Source of the DNA: CAVSRC01 sp963798195
GTDB taxonomy: Bacteria; Pseudomonadota; Alphaproteobacteria; Rhizobiales; Kaistiaceae
Assembly (NCBI GenBank): GCA_963798195.1
Contig: CAWCSF010000010.1
Coordinates: 868,001-932,000 of the forward strand
Direction: 5' to 3'
DNA length: 64,000 nucleotides
This document shows positions 30,518-38,339 of the stretch, in pieces. The notes beneath the pieces were generated by a model. It was not told the origin of the DNA. It worked only from the letters and a program-made list of their open reading frames with translations, and made no database searches. The position numbers and the translations under genes are program-made. How positions within the stretch are numbered: position 1 is the first letter of the stretch; each line of letters opens with the position of its first letter.

Positions 30518-30532
30518 GAACAAACGAAGAAC
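30518..30532. promoter_or_regulatory. Candidate LexA (SOS) box
   Basis: GAAC (30518-30521), seven bases, GAAC (30529-30532), embedded in gagaacaaacgaagaacata, very like the site at 44152. It lies in the 434-base gap between the DUF2332 gene (start 162 bases to the left) and the MFS gene (259 bases to the right). The resemblance to the 44-kb site suggests rightward transcription, but no short gene directly downstream is convincing. Confidence 0.45.
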
Positions 30533-30790
30533 ATAGCGGTCCATTTCCCATGGCCGGGATATGCGTCCCTCCGGGCGGTGCGGCGAGGCTTCGCCGCGCA
30601 TGTGGGGGTAGGCCCGAAGGCTGAAAAATTTGCGCCGCCCGCTGTCTAGTTGCAGCCGCGTCATTCGTCGAGGGATCAAGCGCCGCGTATTGAAACGGTA
30701 CCGCGCGACACCAGATGGGCGGCTCGTCGTTGCCCGCCTTTGCCCACGCCTACGGCAGCCGCCGCGGTGGCTGCGTCCCGGAGTTGACCG

Positions 30791-32016
30791 ATGACTTCCC
30801 AATTTCTCCGCAACGCCGTCGTGCTCGGCCTGATCAGCGCGGTGGGGCCGTTTGCCATCGACATGTACCTTCCAGCCCTGCCGACCATTGCCGACAGCCT
30901 CGAGGCATCGACCGCCGCCACGCAGATGACCCTGATGGCGTTCTTCCTCGCCTTCGGCCTTTGCCAGATCGTCTACGGGCCTGTGTCGGACATGCTCGGG
31001 CGCAAGGCGCCGCTCTACTTCGGACTGATCCTGTTCGCCATCGGGTCGGCTGGCTGTGCACTGGCGCCAAGCATTGGCTGGCTCATCGCCTTCCGTGCAG
31101 TCCAGGGCGCGGGGGCATCCGCCGTCATGGTGATCCCGCGCGCCATCATCCGCGACCTGCATACAGGCGTCGAAGGCGCGCGGCTGATGGCACTGGTGAT
31201 GCTGGTCCTCTCCGTTTCGCCGATCCTGGCGCCGGTGACCGGCAGCGCGCTGATCGTGCCGTTCGGCTGGCGGGCGGTGTTTGTCGCGATCACGGTGGTG
31301 GCCGGGATTGGACTGGCGCTCCTCGCGACGCAGCTTCCTGAAACCCTCGCCCCGGCGAACCGGGTGCGCCTGCAAGTGAAAAGCCTCACGGCGGGTTTCG
31401 GCACGCTTCTCCGCGATCCGCGCTTCCTTGGACTCACGTTCGTCGGCGCACTGGGCATGGCGAGCTTCTTCACGTTCCTGGCCGGCGCTTCGTTCGTCTA
31501 CATCGAGCATTTCGGCCTGAGCCCGACCGTGTTCAGCCTGGCTTTCTCGGTCAATGCGATCGGCTTCATCGGCTCCTCGCAATTCGCCGCGCCTTTGGGC
31601 GCCCGGTTCGGCCTCGGACGTCTGGTGACGACGTCGGTGGCAGGTTACGCCGCGGTCCTCTCCGTGTTGCTCGCCTTGACGCTCGCCGGTGTCGACAGCC
31701 TGCCCGTGCTCATGGTGCTCCTGCTTGTCGGCTTCGCGTTCATGGGCCTGGTGATCCCGACGACGATGGTGATGGCGCTCGACGATCACGGCCCGATTGC
31801 CGGAATGGCGTCCGCTCTGGGGGGACTCTCCAGATGCTGGTCGGCGGCGCGATGATCGTGATTGCCAGCCTGTTCTTCGATGGGACCGTGCTGCCGATGG
31901 TGGCGATCATGACGGCATGCGCGGTGGGTGCGCTGGCGCTTTGCCAGCCGGCGATGAAGCGGCGGCCGGCCATCGACCGTCCCGAAGATGAACCACAACC
32001 GGCCGAGTGCGGCTGA
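30791..32016 (+). CDS. Bcr/CflA-type multidrug efflux MFS transporter, frameshifted
   Basis: Major facilitator exporter (12 helices). The first frame (30791-31855) covers helices 1-10, with FAIDMYLPALPTIADSL after the first helix and the motif A loop YGPVSDMLGRKAPLYFG. Near 31818-31823 is a run of six G; adding one G continues GMASALGGTLQMLVGGAMIV into the second frame, which supplies the last two helices and ends at 32016. As it stands the protein is cut to 354 residues with an unrelated tail (GLSRCWSAAR). A homopolymer error or slippage is the likely cause. The MGMT gene follows three bases on. Confidence 0.75.
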
Positions 32017-32019
32017 GCG

Positions 32020-32547
32020 ATGGCCGACGCCCATCTCGCCTTCTGTCTTTTCGATACGGCCTTCGGCCGGTGCGGCATTGCGTGGAGCGAACGCGGGCTC
32101 GCCGGGCTGCAATTGCCGGAGGCGGACGCAGGGGCGACGCGGGCGCGGATGCAACGGCGGGGCGCGGTCGAGGCCGAGCCCAGTCCCGCGGTGTCCGAGG
32201 CAATCGAACTGCTGCGGGCGTATTTCGCCGGCGCGGAAACAGGCTTCGTCAATCTGGCGCTGGATCTGCCGGAGAGCGTCGGCCCGGAGCGCCGGCGCAT
32301 CTACGACGTGGCGCGGTCGCTGGGCTGGGGCGTGACGGCGACCTACGGCGATGTCGCCAAGCGCGCCGGCATGCCGGGCGGGGCGCGCGTCGTCGGGCAG
32401 GCGATGGCGACCAATCCGCTACCGATTATCATTCCCTGCCACCGCGTTCTGGCGAGCGGCGGACGCATCGGCGGCTTCTCCGCCTTTGGCGGCGCCGTCA
32501 CCAAGGAACGGCTGCTGGCGCTGGAGAAATTGCGGCTGGATTTGTGA
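32020..32547 (+). CDS. Methylated-DNA-[protein]-cysteine S-methyltransferase
   Basis: Suicide enzyme that removes alkyl groups from O6-methylguanine. The 175-residue protein has the winged-helix region VARSLGWGVTATYGDVAKRAG with the Tyr finger, ARVVGQAMATNP with the arginine finger, and the active-site PCHRV with acceptor Cys140. The end GGFSAFGGAVTKERLLALE is standard. The N-terminal domain is short, as in Ogt-type proteins. It begins three bases after the corrected MFS stop, so both are probably one transcript. Confidence 0.92.
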   Translation: MADAHLAFCLFDTAFGRCGIAWSERGLAGLQLPEADAGATRARMQRRGAVEAEPSPAVSEAIELLRAYFAGAETGFVNLALDLPESVGPERRRIYDVARSLGWGVTATYGDVAKRAGMPGGARVVGQAMATNPLPIIIPCHRVLASGGRIGGFSAFGGAVTKERLLALEKLRLDL

Positions 32548-32565
32548 CGTTTGACAAGGCTCTCC

Positions 32566-32580
32566 TGACAAACCCTGTCA
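32566..32580. promoter_or_regulatory. TGACA-N5-TGTCA palindrome
   Basis: TGACA (32566-32570) and TGTCA (32576-32580) form an inverted repeat in the gap between the methyltransferase gene and the 29-residue peptide gene, with a TTGACA sequence 15 bases upstream (32551-32556). It looks like a promoter with an operator for a dimeric repressor. No -10 element is clear. Confidence 0.35.
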
Positions 32581-32767
32581 CGCCGATGCCGCAGAATGTG
32601 TTCCTCCATGTCGGAGGCCATGAGCGTACGCTGCTTCCGAGTGTTTCTCTGAAAGCGCGACCACCGGAAGGCTATTTCGCACTTCCGCCCGGAATTGGAT
32701 CGCCGTTCCTACCGGCGAGACGGAGTCGCCACCACATTCGCTGACCATGAAACGAAAGGGGCGAACC

Positions 32768-32857
32768 ATGCGCACGTTCCCGATCCATCCGTTCTCCATT
32801 GTCGTCACGCTGGCGGCTTTCGCCTTCGTTGGCGCAATCCTGCTGGGCGCGGTCTGA
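32768..32857 (+). CDS. 29-residue single-helix membrane peptide
   Basis: A short gene (MRTFPIHPF, then a hydrophobic run of about 19 residues, ending LLGAV) with a good AAAGGGG ribosome site eight bases before its ATG. The HPF start and single helix resemble tiny hypothetical proteins I associate with Hyphomicrobiales. Function unknown. It precedes the winged-helix protein gene in the same direction. Confidence 0.5.
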   Translation: MRTFPIHPFSIVVTLAAFAFVGAILLGAV

Positions 32858-32940
32858 CCGGCCGCCGTGGCCAGACACAACCACCACGATCCGTTGCCCT
32901 TGGCCCGCGCGCCCTGAACCGCGCATTGCTGGCGCGGCAG

Positions 32941-33985
32941 ATGCTGCTTGAACGCTCCGCCATGCCGGTCGCAGATGCCGTCAAGCACCTCGTCGGCCTT
33001 CAGGCGCAAATACCGACAGATCCCTATTTCGCGCTGTGGTCGCGGCTGGCCGATTTCGATCCGCAGACGCTGTCCGGTCTGATCGAAACGCGGAAGGCGG
33101 TCCGCATGGCGAGCCTGCGCGGAACGCTGCATCTCATGACGGCCGCGGACGCGCTGCCCATGCGCGCGCTCGTGCAGCCTGTGCTCACACGGATGCTGGC
33201 CGGCACGCCCTTCGGTAAGGCAACCAAGGGTGTGGACGTCGAAGCGGTGATTGCGGTGGGCCGCGCCGCCGTCGAGACGCAACCGATGACGCTGGCCGGG
33301 CTGCGGCCGGTGCTGGCAGATGCATTTCCCGACATGGATGCGACGTCGCTTTCCTATGTGTTCCACTACCGCACGCCGCTTGTGCAGGTGCCGCCGCGCG
33401 GGCTGTGGGGCAAGAGTGGTGCGCCGCGCGTGACGACGGCGGAAAGCTGGTTTGGCCGGAAGGGCGCACGGCCGTCCGCGGAAAAAATCGTGCTGCGCTA
33501 CCTCGCGGCGTTCGGTCCGGCGAGCGTGATGGACGCGCAGGCGTGGTCCGGACTGACCAGACTGGGCGCGGTGTTCGAGAAACTGCGCCCGCGGCTCGTG
33601 ACGTTCCGGGACGAGGCCGGGCGGGAATTGTTCGATCTTCCGGATGCGCCGCGACCCGATGCCGACACGCCGGCGCCGCCGCGTTTTCTCCCCGTCTACG
33701 ACAACGCGACGCTGGGCTTCGCCAATCGCGACCGCATCGTGCGCGGCGGGCCGAAGGTGCCGGTGCCGCAAAGCGTCGTCGTGCGGACGTTCCTGGTCGA
33801 CGGCTTTACCGCGGGCCTGTGGAATATCGTCGAGGACAAGCGGCAGGCGACGCTGATGATCGAGCCGTTCGGCAAGCTGACGAAGGCCGAAAGATACTGC
33901 GCTGAGGGAGGAGGGGATGCGGCTCCTCGATTTTGCCGCGCCCAGGGCTACGCACAGGGATGTGCGGGTTGGGCCGGCGCGGTAG
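32941..33985 (+). CDS. Winged-helix DNA-binding/AlkZ-like glycosylase protein, frameshifted
   Basis: Member of the HTH_42 (YcaQ/AlkZ-related) family; relatives are DNA glycosylases for alkylation or crosslink damage. Visible family segments: VADAVKHLVGLQAQIPTDPY, RKAVRMASLRGTLHLMTAADAL, LRYLAAFGPASVMDAQAWSGL, and FLPVYDNATLGFANRDRIV. After GKLTKAER the frame departs; removing one base near 33895 restores TALREEGMRLLDFAAPRATH and a stop at 33983-33985. The N-terminus may extend to about 32890 (ALNRALLARQ is in frame before the first ATG). The methyltransferase nearby fits an alkylation theme. Confidence 0.7.
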
Positions 33986-33990
33986 CGGTC

Positions 33991-34602
33991 CTAAACCTTT
34001 CCGAGGCCAGCGGTTGGCTGACGCGGGTGAACGGCGTCCCTGAACTCGGGAAACGACTTCCAGCCGGGTTCGACCGGTGTCGCGCCGGACTGCGGCACAT
34101 AAGGCGAGGCCTCGACCTGCTGCATGACCGGGATGTAGCGCGGGCAGTTGGGAAAGATCGCCGTCACCGCGACGCGGACGATGAGTTGGGCGCCGACCGT
34201 CTCGGCCATCAGCGGATCGTCACGGCTGATGGTCGCGCGGCCGTTGACGCGCAGCCGGCGGGGCCTGGCGAAATCGATGCACAGAAGGCCGACACCCGGA
34301 TTGACGCCGATATTGCCCAGGCTCTTGAACATGCCGTTCCCGTCGTAGTCGGGGAACGCGAGTTCGGAAGGACCGACCACCCGGACGAAGCCCGGCGCGC
34401 CGCCCTTGAAAGAGCAATCCGGCCGGCCCGCAGCATCCGCTGTCGCGAGAAAGAAGAATCCGACGCTCTCGATGAATGCGCGGTCGCTCTCGATGAAAGC
34501 GGTGCGCGTGGTTTTCTCCTCGAGCCGGTCGGCGATGCGCCGGCTGTCGAACGCATCCTGCAGGGCGCGGTTACCATCGTGGTACAGGATCGAGCCAGAC
34601 AT
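33991..34602 (-). CDS. Pyridoxamine 5'-phosphate oxidase-fold flavoprotein
   Basis: 203-residue protein of the split-barrel FMN-binding group. It shows FIESVGFFFLATADAAGRPDCSFKGG, the first barrel strands with the FMN contact, then FPDYDGNGMFKSLGNIGVNPGVGLLCIDF, and RLRVNGRATI. This subgroup is usually annotated as pyridoxamine phosphate oxidase-related, with unproven reaction. The end converges on the winged-helix gene with five bases between the stops. It reads away from the ECF42-type promoter at 34706. Confidence 0.8.
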   Translation of the reverse strand: MSGSILYHDGNRALQDAFDSRRIADRLEEKTTRTAFIESDRAFIESVGFFFLATADAAGRPDCSFKGGAPGFVRVVGPSELAFPDYDGNGMFKSLGNIGVNPGVGLLCIDFARPRRLRVNGRATISRDDPLMAETVGAQLIVRVAVTAIFPNCPRYIPVMQQVEASPYVPQSGATPVEPGWKSFPEFRDAVHPRQPTAGLGKV

Positions 34603-34705
34603 CGAGGGCGTGCTCCCGGGGAGAATGGCGTCGCCAACCTACCACGCCGTGCCCAAGGCGGGCGCCTGCATGCCTGGCGGTGGTTGAAAAAAACCGAAAT
34701 GAGCC

Positions 34706-34734
34706 TGTCGAATCCGGCCGTGCCCGTTCGTCGT
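34706..34734 (+). promoter_or_regulatory. ECF42-type promoter, copy 1
   Basis: TGTCGA (34706-34711), 17 bases, CGTCGT (34729-34734), followed after 58 bases by the DGPF gene. The same pattern and spacing recurs at 37007 and 37722. It fits the motif described for ECF42 sigma factors (TGTCGA in the -35, CGA/TC-like -10). Confidence 0.7.
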
Positions 34735-34792
34735 GTCGACAGAGCGCGGGAAAATCCGCGTTGCCGAAGACAGGCACCAGAGGAGAAAACCC

Positions 34793-35210
34793 ATGCGTTT
34801 CATGATGTTGATGATCCCGAAGGGATACGAGATCCGCCGAGCCGGGCACCTTGCCGAGCGACGACGCGATCAACGCAATGAGCAAATACAATGAGGAACT
34901 TCAGAAGGCCGGCGTGCTGCTCGCGCTGGATGGGCTGCATCCGCCGTCCATGGGTGCGCGGGTCTCGTTCAAGGCCGGCAAGGCCAGCGTGAAGGACGGC
35001 CCCTTCGCCGAGGCGAAGGAAGTGCTCGGCGGCTACTGGATGATCCAGGTGAAGTCGCGCGAGGAGGCCATCGAGTGGGCCAAGCGTTGCCCCGGCGGCG
35101 ACAACGAGGTCATCGAGATCCGGCAGGTGATGGAACTGGAGGATTTCGCTCCGGGCGAAGGCATCGAGCGCGAGAAGGCGCTGGCCGCGGAACTGGCCGG
35201 GCGGAAATGA
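34793..35210 (+). CDS. DGPF/YCII family protein, frameshift near the start
   Basis: Small ferredoxin-like protein of the DGPF group, the usual partner of ECF42 sigma factors; its chemistry is unknown. The ATG at 34793 follows AGGAGAAAACCC and opens MRFMMLMIPKGYE. An extra base near 34830-34836 then breaks the frame; removing it joins ETAEPGTL to PSDDAINAMSKYNEELQKAG. The signature VKDGPFAEAKEVLGGYWMIQ holds the DGPF motif. The corrected length is about 138 residues. First gene of the operon behind promoter copy 1. Confidence 0.8.
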
Positions 35211-35264
35211 GCCCATGGCGGCAGCGACTGCCGCCGCAGCCGTTACCGTTCGGGAGAGAGCGAG

Positions 35265-35612
35265 ATGCATTATCGCGGCAGCTGCCATTGCGGCAACATA
35301 GCCTTCGAGGTCGAAGGCGAACTTGAGGCGGTGATCTCCTGCAATTGCTCACTCTGCCAACGACGCGGCTCGCTGTTGTGGGCCATGCCGCACGAGAACG
35401 TGCGTCAGCTGGGCTCGGGCAACGCGGTCGGAACCTACACGTTCGGGAACCGCGCACTGCTTCACCGGTTTTGCCACATCTGCGGCATCCACCCCTACGC
35501 CGAGGACGCCGCGTCGAAGGACGGACGCAACGCCTACATCAACGTTCGCTGTCTCGAGGGCGTGGAGCCGGATGCGGTCGAACACATTCCATTTGACGGC
35601 CGCTCGGTGTGA
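35265..35612 (+). CDS. GFA family zinc-binding protein
   Basis: 115-residue protein of the GFA family (named after glutathione-dependent formaldehyde-activating enzyme, though most members are uncharacterised). The zinc ligands are clear: GSCHCGNIAFEVEG at the start, CNCSLCQRRGSLLWAM, and FCHICGIHPYA. Length and order match the family. It is the second gene behind ECF42-type promoter copy 1, 54 bases after the DGPF gene. Confidence 0.88.
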   Translation: MHYRGSCHCGNIAFEVEGELEAVISCNCSLCQRRGSLLWAMPHENVRQLGSGNAVGTYTFGNRALLHRFCHICGIHPYAEDAASKDGRNAYINVRCLEGVEPDAVEHIPFDGRSV

Positions 35613-35648
35613 ACCGCAGCCGCCAACAGCCCCAGGAGGACCTGAAAA

Positions 35649-36026
35649 ATGCTCTCCGACAAGGACGCCATGGCGACCATCGCCGTGAAGGATCTGGATG
35701 CCGCTCGCGGCTTTTATGAGGGAACGCTCGGCTTGTCGCGCGCCGGCCCGGAATCATCCGAGGTCGCGCTCTACAGGAGTGGCCGGTCGACCATCGTCGT
35801 CTATCGCTCGGAATTTGCCGGCACCAACAAGGCGACATCCGCGACGTGGGGACTTGGCGACCAGCTCGACAAGGTCGTGGCCGACCTCAAGCGCGCCGGC
35901 GTGACCTTCGAACGATACGACTTTCCCGGCGGCAAGCGGGAAGGCGATATCCACGTGTTCGGCGACTTCCGCGCCGCGTGGTTCCGCGATCCCGACGGCA
36001 ACATCCTGCACATCAACAGCGACTGA
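35649..36026 (+). CDS. VOC family protein (glyoxalase/bleomycin-resistance fold)
   Basis: 125-residue vicinal-oxygen-chelate protein. TIAVKDLDAARGFYEGTLGL opens the first beta-alpha-beta-beta-beta unit, and FRAAWFRDPDGNILHINSD closes the second; the Asp-Pro-Asp-Gly-Asn-x-x-x-x motif is standard. The first metal ligand, usually His or Gln in the first strand, appears replaced by Ala-Thr-Ile, so metal binding is doubtful. AGGAGG precedes the start by 11 bases. Third gene of the ECF42-linked operon. Confidence 0.85.
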   Translation: MLSDKDAMATIAVKDLDAARGFYEGTLGLSRAGPESSEVALYRSGRSTIVVYRSEFAGTNKATSATWGLGDQLDKVVADLKRAGVTFERYDFPGGKREGDIHVFGDFRAAWFRDPDGNILHINSD

Positions 36027-36065
36027 CCGCCGCTTCCTCCCAATCAAACTCAAAGGAGAACGACC

Positions 36066-36476
36066 ATGCAGATCAATCCGTATCTCAACTTCAATGGCAA
36101 TTGCGCCGAGGCGTTCAAGTTCTACGCCGAGGTACTCCATGGCGAGATCGTGTCCATGATGGATCACAACGCCGCGCCGCCCGAGATGAAAATGGATGCG
36201 CTCTGGAAGGACAAGATCCTGCACGTTCACCTGCGCGTCGGCGACTGGGACCTGTTCGGCTCGGACGCACCGCCGCAGTACTACAAGACGCCACAGGGGT
36301 TCACCGTCTCGATCGGCGAGCCTGACGTGCGCGAGGGTGAGCGCATCTTCAAGGCATTGTCCGAGGGCGGACAGGTGACCATGCCGTTCGAGAAGACGTT
36401 CTGGGCAGAGCGTTTCGGCATGTGCGTCGACCGCTTCGGCACGCCGTGGATGGTCAACTGCGCACCGGCGGCCTGA
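36066..36476 (+). CDS. VOC family protein, PhnB-like
   Basis: 136-residue protein of the PhnB/YjdN subgroup of the VOC fold. It begins MQINPYLNFNGNCAEAFKFYAEVL, with the typical NFxGNCxEAFxFY pattern, and ends RFGMCVDRFGTPWMVNC. The subgroup has no firmly assigned reaction. AAAGGAG precedes the start. It lies 39 bases after the other VOC gene, inside the unit behind ECF42-type promoter copy 1. Confidence 0.88.
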   Translation: MQINPYLNFNGNCAEAFKFYAEVLHGEIVSMMDHNAAPPEMKMDALWKDKILHVHLRVGDWDLFGSDAPPQYYKTPQGFTVSIGEPDVREGERIFKALSEGGQVTMPFEKTFWAERFGMCVDRFGTPWMVNCAPAA

Positions 36477-36568
36477 CCTGACAGGCCGACGGGATGACAG
36501 TCTTTACGCAACCGGACATTGCGGATACCACATCCTCTCCGCGGCGCGCCGCGGCCGGAGAGTACGCC

Positions 36569-36931
36569 ATGGGCTACATGCTGCTGATTGTCGAACAACT
36601 GGACGAGCGCAAGAAGGCCGGACGTAAGGAAGGCGAACGCCGCTACGCCCGCATGCTCGATTTCGCCGACGATCTCAAGGCGCGCGGCAAGCTGATCCGA
36701 ACCAAGTCCCTGGTCTCCCAGGACGAGGGCGTGCGTATCAGCCGCCGCACCGGCAAGCACACTATGGTGGACGGACCCTTCGCCGAAGCGAAGGAAATGA
36801 TCGGGGGCTTCTTCCTGCTCGACGTCGACACGAAGGAAGAAGCAATCGCCATCGCCGAGGCGTGTCCGGCGGTGGAGTGGTCCACCGTCGAGGTGCGCCC
36901 GCTCGGCCCCTGTTTCGTCGGGTCGGAATAA
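36569..36931 (+). CDS. DGPF/YCII family protein
   Basis: 120-residue DGPF protein beginning MGYMLLIVEQLDERKKAGRK, with MVDGPFAEAKEMIGGFFLLD as the signature and AIAEACPAVEWSTVEVRPLG at the end. The frame is open from 36494, but the ATG at 36569 has a GGAG site and starts the first strand. Unlike the DGPF gene at 34793 this copy is intact. It is the last gene before a strong terminator, closing the first ECF42-linked operon. Confidence 0.88.
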   Translation: MGYMLLIVEQLDERKKAGRKEGERRYARMLDFADDLKARGKLIRTKSLVSQDEGVRISRRTGKHTMVDGPFAEAKEMIGGFFLLDVDTKEEAIAIAEACPAVEWSTVEVRPLGPCFVGSE

Positions 36932-36977
36932 CCGGCCGGACCGGTAACCGAAAATCATCTTGAATTGCAGTCTATTA

Positions 36978-37008
36978 CAGGCCCCGCGAAAATAGTTCGC
37001 GGGGCCTG
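36978..37008 (+). terminator. Strong terminator hairpin closing the DGPF-GFA-VOC-VOC-DGPF operon
   Basis: Perfect 13-bp stem: caggccccgcgaa (36978-36990) with ttcgcggggcctg (36996-37008), loop aatag. Only two bases of its right end overlap the -35 element of the next ECF42-type promoter, so transcription stops and restarts at the same place. Confidence 0.75.
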
Positions 37009-37035
37009 TCGATTGATGTCGCGCCCGTTCGTCGT
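37007..37035 (+). promoter_or_regulatory. ECF42-type promoter, copy 2
   Basis: TGTCGA (37007-37012), 17 bases, CGTCGT (37030-37035), 83 bases before the dihydrofolate-reductase-like gene. The six bases before the -10 (cccgtt) are identical to copy 1. Confidence 0.7.
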
Positions 37036-37118
37036 TTGAACAAGCGGGCGCAGAGGAGCTTCGCACCTGAGCGGTGACGCCGCCGATTCCGGCCCGCTTC
37101 AAGAAATGGAGAGACATC

Positions 37119-37710
37119 ATGAGAAAGATCGTTGTCATCACCCAAGTCGCGCTCGATGGCGTCATGCAGGCGCCCGGGGGCCCCGAGGAGGACCCCGGCA
37201 ACGGATTCAAAGTCGGAGGCTGGGCCATGCCGTTCATGGACGGCAGCCTGAACATCGTCGAGACGGACGGTGAGTACGACTTGCTTCTGGGCCGCCGAAC
37301 CTACGACATCTTTGCCGGCTACTGGCCGCACCAGGACAACGCGATCGCAAAGGCGTTCAACAGGGCCACGAAATACGTTGCCACGCACAGGTCCGACCAT
37401 CTCGACTGGCAGACCTCGGTGCGCCTCGGCGGCGACGTCGTCGAGGAAGTTCGCCGGCTGAAGGCATCGGACGGGCCCGAGATTGCACACCTGGGGCAGC
37501 GGCAAATTGCTGCAAACGCTGATCGCCGCCGATCTCATCGACGAATACCGCATCGCCGTTTTTCCGGTGGTGCTTGGCGGAGGAAAGCGGTTATTCGAGG
37601 ACGGCCTTCCGCCGCGCGCTCTCACGCTGGTCAACACGCAAAGATCGCGGGGAGGCGTCCTCTTCAACACCTACCATCCGGCCGGTCCTCTCCCGAGCCA
37701 TTCGGCTTGA
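37119..37710 (+). CDS. Dihydrofolate reductase/RibD C-terminal family protein, frameshifted
   Basis: NADPH-binding reductase-fold protein, relative of DHFR and the RibD C-terminal domain; common near ECF42 genes, substrate unknown. Frame one opens MRKIVVITQVALDGVMQAPG and runs through LLGRRTYDIFAGYWPHQDN to RLKASDGPEI. One extra base near 37485 breaks it; the other frame continues HTWGSGKLLQTLIAADLIDE and VVLGGGKRLFEDGLPP, the usual C-terminal half, to the stop at 37710. The corrected protein is about 197 residues. Confidence 0.8.
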
Positions 37711-37721
37711 CCGGAAACGCC

Positions 37722-37750
37722 TGTCGATTTCGGCACGCGCCATTCGTCGT
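37722..37750 (+). promoter_or_regulatory. ECF42-type promoter, copy 3
   Basis: TGTCGA (37722-37727), 17 bases, CGTCGT (37745-37750). It lies at the head of the unit that contains the cupin gene and the sigma factor gene itself, so it would give positive autoregulation. Confidence 0.7.
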
Positions 37751-37797
37751 GTCGGCGAGCCGGATTTCGCCGGCTTCGTAACGAAGGGGGAAGAGCC

Positions 37798-37878
37798 ATG
37801 AAGATTCACCGCATCCACTGGCCGGAATGGGAAGGCGAGACCGAGCTTCGCCAGATGCACGAGCCGCCGGCGGCGTGA
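37798..37878 (+). CDS. Possible 26-residue peptide before the cupin gene
   Basis: Short frame starting MKIHRIHWPEWEGETELRQM with a purine-rich GGGGGAAGAG site before the ATG, 47 bases after ECF42-type promoter copy 3. It has no known family. It could be a leader peptide, the remains of a gene, or chance; the ribosome site is the only support. Confidence 0.3.
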   Translation: MKIHRIHWPEWEGETELRQMHEPPAA

Positions 37879-37949
37879 TGTGCGCGAGCAACGACCGCGG
37901 GGCGGGCGTGCCGTGGCTCGGCTGCACCGAAGCCAACAGGAGCGATGCA

Positions 37950-38291
37950 ATGGCGGTCATCGAACGGGCGGCGTGGGCAACCCATCCGCGGCGCTGGAAC
38001 GGCGAGATAGAGGGTGGCCCTCATGGCGCTGGCATCTCGGTGATCTTCTTCACGACCACGACGGTCGGCGAGGGGCCGCGTCTCCACCGCCACCCATATC
38101 CGGAAACGTTCATCATCCGCTCCGGACGCGGCCTGTTCACCATTGGCGACCGGGAAATCGAGGCCGTCGCCGGGCAAATTCTCGTAGTGCCGGCGAACTC
38201 ACCGCATGCATTCCGCAATCTCGGACCGGGGCCGTTCGAAACCACCGACATCCACGAAAGCCCGAGGTTCATCACAGAGTGGCTGGCGTGA
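37950..38291 (+). CDS. Cupin domain protein
   Basis: 113-residue single-domain cupin starting MAVIERAAWATHPRRWNGEI. First cupin motif: RLHRHPYPETFIIRSGRG, with the His/His/Glu metal ligands; second: ILVVPANSPHAFRNLGPGP, with the last His. It ends FITEWLA, as in many small cupins. AGGAG lies before the ATG; a longer frame from 37827 lacks support. It is 48 bases upstream of the sigma factor gene and likely co-transcribed. Confidence 0.85.
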   Translation: MAVIERAAWATHPRRWNGEIEGGPHGAGISVIFFTTTTVGEGPRLHRHPYPETFIIRSGRGLFTIGDREIEAVAGQILVVPANSPHAFRNLGPGPFETTDIHESPRFITEWLA

Positions 38292-38339
38292 ACCACAGCG
38301 GTCTTGCATCCGTGAAATCCCGGTGGTCTATCGGCGGGC

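Noticed and set aside
32695..34881. Single 728-codon frame that would fuse the AlkZ-like protein to further sequence
   Set aside because: After residue KAER the frame runs antisense to the pyridoxamine-oxidase-fold gene; a one-base shift ends the real protein at 33985.
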